Positions 1 to 5,507 of a stretch of DNA of 8,591 bases are shown here, piece by piece (position 1 is the stretch's first letter; each line of letters opens with the position of its first letter). Below the pieces are notes generated by a model. The model was not told the DNA's origin and ran no database searches. It saw only the letters and a list, made by a program, of their open reading frames with translations. The translations under genes were made by a program, and so were the position numbers. The DNA is from CBFGTV01 sp965652145. Its GTDB lineage: Bacteria > Bacillota > Clostridia > Peptostreptococcales > Natronincolaceae. Location of the stretch: assembly GCA_965652145.1 (NCBI GenBank), contig CBFGTV010000104.1:1-8591 (forward strand). Reading direction: 5' to 3'.

Positions 1-4
1 ACTG

Positions 5-52
5 AAAAAAATACTCCCTTTATGAAATGATCATAAAGGGAGTACTTTTTTT
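5..52. terminator. Two-way intrinsic terminator
   Basis: A perfect 14-bp stem, TACTCCCTTTATGA (12-25) pairing with TCATAAAGGGAGTA (31-44), encloses a 5-base loop. It is flanked by seven A on the left (5-11) and seven T on the right (46-52). Each strand therefore reads stem-loop then a U tract, so it can stop transcription both ways. It follows directly the stop codon of the minus-strand regulator (51-53) and would also stop any transcript entering from the left. Confidence 0.92.
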
Positions 53-293
53 ACTCCTTTTCCAATAGCCAGAGTATGCTTACCCCTAGGGCCTCGGCAA
101 GGGCCACCAGTTCAATGTCAGTTACTGGTCTTGTTTTTGCTTCTATTTTTGAAATTGTTGTTTTTTCCAATTCTATGCCACGAACGGCCAGTCGTGCCAA
201 TAAATCTGTTTGGGTAATCTTAGGCTTGGAATTATGTCTAGCCTGCCGTACCCGGTTTCCAATTAAATTACGTTGTTTGTTATTGTTTGTCAT
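51..293 (-). CDS. XRE-family HTH transcriptional regulator, single domain
   Basis: This 80-residue protein is almost entirely one Cro/C1-type helix-turn-helix domain (about residues 11-76). ITQTDLLARLAV looks like the scaffold helix and TTISKIEAKTRPVTD the recognition helix and following turn, then LVALAEALGVSILWLL. There is no extra sensor or dimerisation domain, so it probably works as a small cytoplasmic repressor. I chose the ATG whose complement is at 291-293 because a GGGTGA ribosome binding site lies 7 bases upstream. A longer in-frame start at 368 has no such site and would put coding sequence over the likely promoter. It is divergent from the Spo0E-like gene at 399, and the shared region holds a direct repeat that could be its operator. 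SinR-like and phage-type repressors share this fold; the specific role is inferred only. Confidence 0.85.
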   Translation of the reverse strand: MTNNNKQRNLIGNRVRQARHNSKPKITQTDLLARLAVRGIELEKTTISKIEAKTRPVTDIELVALAEALGVSILWLLEKE

Positions 294-323
294 ATAAAAA
301 TCACCCGTTTCTGATCTATAAAG

Positions 324-353
324 TTGATTATAGAGCAAGTTTAATGTTATAAT
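324..353 (+). promoter_or_regulatory. Candidate promoter of the Spo0E-like gene
   Basis: TTGATT (324-329) and TATAAT (348-353) are separated by 18 bases, close to the consensus for the housekeeping sigma factor. A start site near 360 would give a leader of about 40 bases before the ATG at 399. One copy of the 14-bp repeat lies between the two boxes and the other just downstream of the start site, so a protein bound there should block transcription. Confidence 0.6.
327..332 (-). promoter_or_regulatory. Candidate -10 box for the XRE regulator gene
   Basis: On the minus strand these bases read TATAAT, about 33 bases upstream of the chosen start codon, which would give a leader of roughly 25-30 bases. 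The -35 region at the usual distance (about 350-355) is a poor match, AAATTA, and overlaps the -10 box of the opposing promoter. This fits a weak or regulated promoter. Confidence 0.45.
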
Positions 354-376
354 TTGCTTATTGAGCAAGTTTAATG
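333..376. repeat. Paired 14-bp direct repeats, probable operator of the XRE regulator
   Basis: GAGCAAGTTTAATG occurs exactly twice, at 333-346 and 363-376. The copies are 30 bp apart, close to three helical turns, so both would face the same side of the DNA. The second copy also takes part in a small dyad, TTGCT-N5-AGCAA (354-368). The repeats lie in the divergent promoter region between the XRE gene and the Spo0E-like gene. Exact repetition and placement are seen; binding by the adjacent regulator is inferred. Confidence 0.6.
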
Positions 377-398
377 CAATTTATTGGAGGAATAATGA

Positions 399-560
399 AT
401 GAAAAAGGCCGCACTGGAGGAGCACATAGAAAAATTAAGAAAAGAGATTAATCAATTAATGGATCAAAAGGATACATGTGATGAAACAAAGCTGCTGCAA
501 ATTAGTCAAGAGTTGGACGAACATATTTTTCAATACCTTCAAATGACAGTAAAAAAATAA
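399..560 (+). CDS. Spo0E-like sporulation regulatory protein (aspartyl-phosphate phosphatase family)
   Basis: This 53-residue protein has the typical Spo0E-family layout: a first helix with LEEHIEKLRKEINQLM, a short turn, then a second helix carrying the signature SQELD (residues 36-40) followed by EHIFQYL. Spo0E proteins form a helical hairpin and, where studied in Bacillus, remove phosphate from Spo0A~P, delaying sporulation; the SQELD aspartate is the key conserved residue and is present. The ATG at 399 is preceded by GGAGG at 386-390 with an 8-base gap. The ATG at 395 is out of frame and stops after 18 codons. The target cannot be proven from sequence, because clostridial members may act on other response regulators. 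It is divergent from the XRE repressor and probably controlled by it. The family call is strong although the gene is very short. Confidence 0.85.
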   Translation: MKKAALEEHIEKLRKEINQLMDQKDTCDETKLLQISQELDEHIFQYLQMTVKK

Positions 561-601
561 CAGAACAATACGCCCTTCCCCCTATAGGTCTGTAGCTTCA
601 A

Positions 602-639
602 TTTATCTAAAACCCGTGTAGATAAAAATATGCTATAAT
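602..639 (+). promoter_or_regulatory. Extended -10 promoter candidate behind an 8-bp inverted repeat
   Basis: TGCTATAAT at 631-639 fits an extended -10 element. The -35 region (about 611-616) is poor, as tolerated by extended -10 promoters. TTTATCTA (602-609) and TAGATAAA (619-626) form a perfect dyad with a 9-base spacer right over the -35 position. It could be an operator or simply a hairpin. If this promoter drives the response regulator gene, the leader would be about 210 bases long. Confidence 0.4.
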
Positions 640-751
640 AATTAACAAAGCTCTACCTAATGGGTATGGCTGAGAAAGCCCAGACTGAAAATAAAAAATG
701 AAGGCAATAATCAATTGTAATGCACAACCTCCTTAAAACCAATATAAATAT

Positions 752-768
752 TACGATCGTAGTATAAT
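752..768 (+). promoter_or_regulatory. Candidate promoter of the regulator-kinase pair with palindrome
   Basis: TATAAT at 763-768 directly follows the perfect 10-bp palindrome TACGATCGTA (752-761). The -35 region (about 740-745, CAATAT) is poor. A palindrome between the -35 and -10 boxes is a common position for a repressor or a DNA-bending activator. The start site would be near 775, giving an 80-base leader. Confidence 0.4.
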
Positions 769-782
769 ACAAGCCTATTTTG

Positions 783-801
783 TTGATTCCTGCGGAATTA
801 A
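783..801 (+). other. Short stem-loop in the response regulator leader
   Basis: TTGATTCC (783-790) pairs with GGAATTAA (794-801) over 8 bp, including one G-U pair, around a TGC loop. It is not followed by a T run, so it is not a terminator. It lies just after the predicted start site and could stabilise the 5' end of the mRNA; this is inference. Confidence 0.3.
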
Positions 802-854
802 GTAAGTCCAGGGATGAGAAGAAGTCAGGGCCGGGTTAAAGAAAGGAGCTAATC

Positions 855-1529
855 ATGTATAAGATATTAATTATTGAAGATGATAACACCATTTCAAACA
901 TTATAAAAGAGAAGCTGGAAAAATGGGGCTATACGGTTTTAAAGGTCACTGATTTTGCTGATGTTCTTTCTGCCTATACCTCCTTTGAGCCCCATCTTGT
1001 GTTAATGGATATAAATCTGCCCTACTATGACGGTTTTTACTGGTGTGGTAAAATCAGGCAGCTTTCCAATGTACCCATTGTATTTATTTCCTCAAGGGAC
1101 ACCGATGGAGATAAGATTCGGGCCATTACCCAGGGCGGAGATGACTATATTGAAAAGCCCTTTTCAATGGATTTGCTGATCGCCAAGATACAGGCCGCTC
1201 TGCGAAGGGCCTATTCCTACACCGATCAAGGGCTCAATGTGTTGCAGTATCGAGATCTGATCCTGAATATAGAACATTCACAGGTATTTAATGGTGAAAA
1301 AGAAATCGAGCTGACAAGAAATGAGTGTAGAATTCTAGCTCTGCTGGTGAGGAACCACGGTAATATTGTCAGTCGAACTCGAATCATGAAGGCCCTTTGG
1401 GATGATGAAAGCTTTGTAGATGATAACACCCTAACGGTTAACGTTAATCGTCTGCGCAGAAGGCTGGAGGAAATAGGGCTAGAAGGCTATATCAAGACCA
1501 TTAAGGGAGAAGGATATCGATTAATATGA
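855..1529 (+). CDS. OmpR/PhoB-family response regulator, BceR-like
   Basis: At 224 residues this is a normal length for the family. The receiver domain (about 1-115) has the acidic pocket E8-D9-D10, the phosphate-accepting D52 in LVLMDINLP, S79/S80 at the switch position, and K101 in DDYIEKPF. A winged-helix DNA-binding domain fills about 125-224, with NECRILALLVRN, the WDDESFVDDNTLTVNVNRLRRRL recognition region and the closing IKTIKGEGYRLI. The SSRD...GGDDYIEKPF segment resembles BceR regulators. AAAGGAG at 842-848 supports the start. The gene overlaps the kinase start by ATGA (1526-1529), so the pair is probably made in coupled translation. Once phosphorylated by the kinase it should activate the adjacent transporter genes, probably through the TGTAAG-type sites at 2547-2602. 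Confidence 0.93.
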   Translation: MYKILIIEDDNTISNIIKEKLEKWGYTVLKVTDFADVLSAYTSFEPHLVLMDINLPYYDGFYWCGKIRQLSNVPIVFISSRDTDGDKIRAITQGGDDYIEKPFSMDLLIAKIQAALRRAYSYTDQGLNVLQYRDLILNIEHSQVFNGEKEIELTRNECRILALLVRNHGNIVSRTRIMKALWDDESFVDDNTLTVNVNRLRRRLEEIGLEGYIKTIKGEGYRLI

Positions 1530-2554
1530 GCTTGAAACAATATTTAAAGGAACGATGGCTAACCTATTCATTTTTTTTTCTGATTTTTATATTTTCACTA
1601 GCAGTCTACCATTTAGATCAGCGATTTAATATGGCCAGGTCCAATGCTACTTATTTGTTGGCAGGGTGGAGCCTGTTCTTTGTTATTTTTGTAGGCTTGG
1701 ATTATACAATTTTAAAAATGCGGGTAAAGCAATTTAAAAAATACTGCCATTTAAAGGCTTCATCAGAGGAACCAGAAGAATTTGGTTATCCGATGGACCA
1801 GGAATATGCTGCCCTGGTTCATAGCCTGGTGGTGGAATATGAAGGGTATAAGGCAGATGTCAGGACAAAATCCACCGAGGAACTGGATTTTATCACAAAA
1901 TGGGTTCATGATGTTAAGGTGCCGATTTCAGCCCTTAGATTAATCCTGGAGGATTATGAAGAAGCAGTTCCGGCGGATTATTATCAAAGCATTGACAGAG
2001 AGCTGATATCAATAGAAGAATCGATACAACAGGTCTTCTATGAGCTAAAAACCAATAATTTTCATGATGATTACAAGCTGGCATGGGTCAGCTCAAAGAA
2101 ATTGATTGCCCAGGCCTTAAAAAGATATTCGAGCTTTTTTAGTTATAAAAAGATCCAGATCTCTTTGGAGGGTGAGGCTGTAGAGGTTTTGACCGATGAG
2201 AAATGGAGTGGCTATATTATGTCTCAAATCATATCCAACGCAGTAAAATATACCCCAATGGGTGCTAGTATTAACATTGTTACCAGCTGTAATGACGATG
2301 AAACGACGATTACGGTTAGAAATCAAGGGAAAGGAATTTTACCCAAAGACCTGGGGCAGATTTTTAATAAAGGCTATACCGCTTCTGAAAATCGTACTGG
2401 GGTTAAATCCACAGGCTATGGCTTATATTTATCAAAGAAGCTCAGCGATCTGCTGGGGCACCGGCTAACAGTTCAATCAAAGTATGGAGAATATGCCCAA
2501 TTCCAATTATCCTTTAAGGCCTATCAAACCTTGCACCAGGTGACAAAAATGTAA
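1526..2554 (+). CDS. Intramembrane-sensing sensor histidine kinase, BceS-like
   Basis: This 342-residue kinase begins with two membrane helices (about 13-29 and 42-61) separated by only about 12 residues, so there is no room for an outer sensor domain. That is typical of BceS-like kinases, which receive the signal from their partner ABC permease. The H-box is WVHDVKVPISAL with phosphorylated H128; the N-box is ISNAVKYTP with N238. The G1 box reads NQGKGI (266-271), with N where many kinases have D, a variant known in functional kinases. The F-box is IFNKGYT and the G2 box STGYGLYLSKKL (296-306). All catalytic motifs are present, so it is probably active. It overlaps the regulator by 4 bases and stops about 90 bases before the ATPase gene. 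Confidence 0.92.
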   Translation: MSLKQYLKERWLTYSFFFLIFIFSLAVYHLDQRFNMARSNATYLLAGWSLFFVIFVGLDYTILKMRVKQFKKYCHLKASSEEPEEFGYPMDQEYAALVHSLVVEYEGYKADVRTKSTEELDFITKWVHDVKVPISALRLILEDYEEAVPADYYQSIDRELISIEESIQQVFYELKTNNFHDDYKLAWVSSKKLIAQALKRYSSFFSYKKIQISLEGEAVEVLTDEKWSGYIMSQIISNAVKYTPMGASINIVTSCNDDETTITVRNQGKGILPKDLGQIFNKGYTASENRTGVKSTGYGLYLSKKLSDLLGHRLTVQSKYGEYAQFQLSFKAYQTLHQVTKM

Positions 2555-2602
2555 GACAGACCCTTTTAAATGTAAGGTGCTTCGATTCTTACAAATTTGT
2601 AT
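2547..2602 (+). promoter_or_regulatory. Cluster of TGTAAG half-sites, candidate response regulator binding region
   Basis: AAATGTAAG occurs at 2547-2555 and 2568-2576, exactly 21 bp apart (two helical turns). It is followed by CTTACA in inverted orientation at 2588-2593, which is part of the perfect 12-bp palindrome TACAAATTTGTA (2590-2601). TTACA-AATT-TGTAT (2589-2602) differs at one base from the TTACA-N4-TGTAA type of site known for BceR-like regulators. The first repeat overlaps the kinase stop codon. Binding by the regulator at 855 is inferred. Confidence 0.55.
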
Positions 2603-2614
2603 ATTGGATATAAT
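2586..2614 (+). promoter_or_regulatory. Candidate promoter of the ABC transporter genes
   Basis: TATAAT (2609-2614) has a weak -35 candidate, TTCTTA (2586-2591), at 17 bases. The weak -35 region is covered by the palindromic site, as expected for an activator-dependent promoter. A start near 2621 would leave a leader of about 26 bases with a strong AAAGGAGGT site (2631-2639) before the ATG at 2647. Confidence 0.5.
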
Positions 2615-2646
2615 TATCTCATGAAACGTAAAAGGAGGTAAATATT

Positions 2647-3405
2647 ATGCAGATTTTAAGAGTTGAAAGTATTAGTAAAACATATGGAACAAAAAAGAGT
2701 TCAAAGGAGTATATCGCCTTAAAGAACATCAGCTTTGAGGTTTCTGCCGGAGAATTTATTGGTGTGATGGGGTCTTCAGGATCGGGAAAAACAACCCTGT
2801 TAAATATATTGGGCAGCATAGATAAGCCCACCACCGGCAGATTTTTAATGGATGGGAAGGAGATTGGAAGACTCAACAAAAACCAACTGGCAGCCCATCG
2901 AATGAAAAACATTGGTTTTATATTTCAAGACTATAATCTATTGGAAACAATGACCTTAAAGGAAAATATCATCCTTCCCTTGACCCTGAGGGGTGTAAAG
3001 GTAAAGGATATTGAAGAAAAGCTATTTGGCCTGGTCAATGATTTAGGAATCACCGAGGTACTTGATAAGTATCCCTATGAGGTTTCTGGGGGAGAACAGC
3101 AACGAGCTGCTGCTTGTCGAGCCTTGATTACGGAACCTAAGCTGATTTTAGCCGACGAGCCAACCGGAAACCTTGACTCAAAATCCGGCAAGGATTTGCT
3201 TGAGCTGTTAACCTATATTAATGACGCTTACAAGGCGACTATCTTAATGGTAACCCATGACGTTTTTGCCGCCAGCTATTGTCAGAAAATATTATTCATT
3301 CGAGATGGTGAAATCTATCATGAGCTTTATGCAGGAGATGATAAAAAACAGTTTTTTGATGCCATTATTGATGTTATGAGTGTGCTGGGGGGTGAAGGGA
3401 AATGA
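2647..3405 (+). CDS. ABC transporter ATP-binding protein, BceA-like
   Basis: This 252-residue ATPase has every expected motif in order: Walker A GSSGSGKTT (42-50, K48), Q-loop Q94 in FIFQDYNLL, ABC signature VSGGEQQR (146-153), Walker B LILADEP (166-172, E171), D-loop GNLDS, and the switch histidine H204 in MVTHD. The length and FQDYNLL motif fit the MacB/LolD/BceA branch. In Bce systems the ATPase drives a permease that frees lipid II-cycle intermediates from peptide antibiotics, and it joins the permease and kinase in a sensory complex. AAAGGAGGT lies 7 bases upstream of the start. The end overlaps the permease start by ATGA (3402-3405). Confidence 0.94.
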   Translation: MQILRVESISKTYGTKKSSKEYIALKNISFEVSAGEFIGVMGSSGSGKTTLLNILGSIDKPTTGRFLMDGKEIGRLNKNQLAAHRMKNIGFIFQDYNLLETMTLKENIILPLTLRGVKVKDIEEKLFGLVNDLGITEVLDKYPYEVSGGEQQRAAACRALITEPKLILADEPTGNLDSKSGKDLLELLTYINDAYKATILMVTHDVFAASYCQKILFIRDGEIYHELYAGDDKKQFFDAIIDVMSVLGGEGK

Positions 3406-5348
3406 GGCTTTTCGACCTGGCCCTTCGAAACATTAAAAGTAACTTCAAAAAATATGTAATGTTCTTTTTTTCCTTGAATTTCAGTGTTTTCACAGTTTAT
3501 ACCTTCCTGGCCCTCATGCAGAACGAGCAGGTGAATGCCGCCTTTACCTATGATGGTCGGTATCGTGCTTTGTTATTGACCTTTGGCGTTATTATTATGG
3601 TATTTGTCTTGTTCTTCTTAATTAGCTCCAATAATAGCTTTATCAGGGCCAGAAAAAAGGAAATTTCTACCTATGCCCTGTTTGGCATGACAAATAGAAG
3701 AATTGGCAAGCTCATTTTCCTTGAAACCATGATGGTAGGTTTAACCAGCCTGGCAGTGGGTATCGGAGCCGGTATTTTCTTTTCCAAGCTAATGGCCATG
3801 TTTTTATTAGATATTTCCCTGGCAGGCTTTACAGGTAATATTTCCTTTTCCATTGGTGTTCAGGCCATTTATATTACCCTATTAATTTTCATTACAATCT
3901 TTTCCCTTATGGGTCTTTCTGGTCTATGGGTTATAAACAAATTTGAGCTGGTGGAATTATTCAGGGCAGACAAGAAATCCGAGGGTAGATCCCAGGGCTC
4001 TTATGTGATACTGCTGTTGTCTCTGCTGCTAATGGGTACCGGTTATTATTTTGCTTATTTAGGGGATCCCTTTGAGCTGGTGGTAATGGCAATTCCTATT
4101 TTATTGCTGGTGGTTCTGGGCACCTACCTGTTCTTCTGGGGTGGTCTTCCCAAGGTGCTGAGCCTGATGAAAAGGAATAAGCAACGCTATTATCAGGGTG
4201 TGAATCTAATATCCACCTCCTCCTTTTCCCATAGAATGAAATCCATCGGTTCAGTTATGGCCACCATTGCAGTGCTGTCTGCTGTGGCCACAACCGCCAT
4301 TGCCACAGGCTTTACCCTCTACCGAAATATGGAAAACAATGCCTATGACATGGTGGGCTATGACCTTTATTACTACGATGGTGAGGAAGCTAACCTGCTG
4401 GAAGGGGTTGAAGATGTCTTTAAAAAACATGGTATTTCGCCGGCATATCATCATGTCCCCCTTTATCGTGGTTACCCAGAAGTAGGGGAAATTAATTATG
4501 AGAATATAACCTATTATAATCAGGATGATTATTTTAGAATCTATTCTGAATCTATGTATAATGAACTGGTGACTTTTTCAAAGAGCCGATTGAAGCCGGT
4601 GGAGGTACAGGCTGGAGAAGCCAAATACCTATTAAGATTTAAGAATGACGATTTTGAAAATGCTATGAAGGAGCAATTGCTGGATTTTAATGATTTTGCA
4701 GTAGAAATTTCCGAAATCATCTATGTTAAGTTTCTGCACCTTGGCAGCCATCATGCGCTGGTTCTAAATGATGACGATTTTGCTCGATTGCTCAATAACG
4801 AGAAAATGGTCAAGGAAAGGGGCCAAGGCCATTTCTTTACATTTGACGATTCCTTTGAGAATAAGGCGTTAAATGATGAGATGCATCAAATTTTAAGTCA
4901 GGCAGGAGGCTACCAAACAATCCACGATCACTACAGTAATTCCAGAGAAACCTTTGGTCTGATCTGCTTCATAGGCTTTTTTATGAGTGCTGTATTTATA
5001 TTAATGACAGCCAGCCTTTTATATTTTAAGCAAGTAATGGCAGCCGAAGAAGAACGCAATCAGTACGAGACCTTGAGAAAAATAGGTATGAACCATCAAG
5101 TCGAAAAAAGGGTTATTGCAAAAAGGTTATCCCCAGTATTTGCAGTCCCCATGGTTATGGGAGTTATCCACAGTATATTTGCCATGAAGACGGCCGATAC
5201 AATGGTCTTTTCAAACATGATCGATGCAGGAAATTCCTATTTGACGGTGTTGACCTTTTCTGCCATGATGTATGTCGCCTATGGTGTTGTGTACGCAATA
5301 TTCTATTTCATTACCAAGGGGCAATATACTAAAATTGTTCGTTCTTAA
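3402..5348 (+). CDS. ABC transporter permease, BceB-like, peptide antibiotic resistance
   Basis: At 648 residues this matches the usual BceB length. Ten membrane helices can be picked out: about 19-39, 55-76, 107-130, 150-177, 200-219, 226-246, 282-305, then after a hydrophilic domain of about 210 residues (306-516), helices at 517-541, 574-596 and 613-637. The large extracellular domain between TM7 and TM8 is the hallmark of this family and is the part thought to recognise the peptide or its lipid target. FtsX-like segments surround KKEISTYALFGMTNRRIGKL (85-104) and YETLRKIGMN (555-564). As part of the flux-sensing complex it should control the kinase at 1526. The target (bacitracin-like, lantibiotic, defensin-like or other) cannot be told from sequence. 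The frame is intact. Confidence 0.92.
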   Translation: MRLFDLALRNIKSNFKKYVMFFFSLNFSVFTVYTFLALMQNEQVNAAFTYDGRYRALLLTFGVIIMVFVLFFLISSNNSFIRARKKEISTYALFGMTNRRIGKLIFLETMMVGLTSLAVGIGAGIFFSKLMAMFLLDISLAGFTGNISFSIGVQAIYITLLIFITIFSLMGLSGLWVINKFELVELFRADKKSEGRSQGSYVILLLSLLLMGTGYYFAYLGDPFELVVMAIPILLLVVLGTYLFFWGGLPKVLSLMKRNKQRYYQGVNLISTSSFSHRMKSIGSVMATIAVLSAVATTAIATGFTLYRNMENNAYDMVGYDLYYYDGEEANLLEGVEDVFKKHGISPAYHHVPLYRGYPEVGEINYENITYYNQDDYFRIYSESMYNELVTFSKSRLKPVEVQAGEAKYLLRFKNDDFENAMKEQLLDFNDFAVEISEIIYVKFLHLGSHHALVLNDDDFARLLNNEKMVKERGQGHFFTFDDSFENKALNDEMHQILSQAGGYQTIHDHYSNSRETFGLICFIGFFMSAVFILMTASLLYFKQVMAAEEERNQYETLRKIGMNHQVEKRVIAKRLSPVFAVPMVMGVIHSIFAMKTADTMVFSNMIDAGNSYLTVLTFSAMMYVAYGVVYAIFYFITKGQYTKIVRS

Positions 5349-5359
5349 AAATACTACTG

Positions 5360-5411
5360 AATAAAGCCATGGTGATTCCCTGTGGGGCTGACCATGGCTT
5401 TATTGTATTTT
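5360..5411 (+). terminator. Intrinsic terminator of the Bce-type module
   Basis: AATAAAGCCATGGT (5360-5373) pairs perfectly with ACCATGGCTTTATT (5391-5404) over 14 bp. The loop is 17 bases and may have an inner CCC/GGG stem. A short, interrupted T-rich tail (GTATTTT) follows. It begins 12 bases after the permease stop codon and separates this module from the next operon. Confidence 0.8.
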
Positions 5412-5447
5412 AGGGCTATGCACTGAAATAAATGAATTAAAAGTGAA

Positions 5448-5476
5448 ATTTCCATGGAAATCAGATACAATATAAT
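5448..5476 (+). promoter_or_regulatory. Promoter of the luxE-luxC-type operon with a 14-bp palindrome
   Basis: TATAAT (5471-5476) with TTTCCA (5449-5454) at a 16-base spacing forms a reasonable promoter. The -35 box lies inside the perfect palindrome ATTTCCATGGAAAT (5448-5461), which would suit a dimeric repressor that blocks RNA polymerase. The likely start site near 5483 leaves about 25 bases before the ATG, with a GGGGGGA ribosome binding site at 5496-5502. Confidence 0.55.
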
Positions 5477-5507
5477 TAAAACATTTTAGTCTCATGGGGG
5501 GAAATCA

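Larger units (their letters stand above)
561..854. other. Intergenic region upstream of the Bce-type module, no convincing gene
   Basis: Both strands were read and no ORF with a plausible ribosome binding site was found. The stretch holds an inverted repeat with an extended -10 box (602-639), a weak dyad TTGT-N5-ACAA (715-727), a small hairpin GGCT/AGCC (668-680), a 10-bp palindrome beside a TATAAT box (752-768) and a leader hairpin (783-801). No clear terminator follows the Spo0E-like gene, so its transcript might run into this region. Confidence 0.6.

Noticed and set aside
294..368. N-terminal extension of the XRE regulator to an ATG at 368
   Set aside because: It has no ribosome binding site, would run through both candidate promoters and the direct repeats, and adds residues unlike an HTH domain. 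The start at 293 has GGGTGA at the right distance.
395..451. ATG at 395 as the start of the small plus-strand gene
   Set aside because: It is out of frame with the Spo0E-like protein, only 4 bases after GGAGG, and reaches a stop after 18 codons. The ATG at 399 gives the recognisable SQELD protein.
660..701. GGCTGAGA-containing segment as a TPP riboswitch, or a 13-codon leader peptide
   Set aside because: The other conserved TPP blocks (such as CCTGAT and GGATAATGCC) are absent and no thiamine gene follows. The tiny ORF has no ribosome binding site.
814..852. Twelve-codon basic ORF ending two bases before the response regulator start
   Set aside because: It has no usable ribosome binding site and overlaps that of the response regulator, so it is probably chance.
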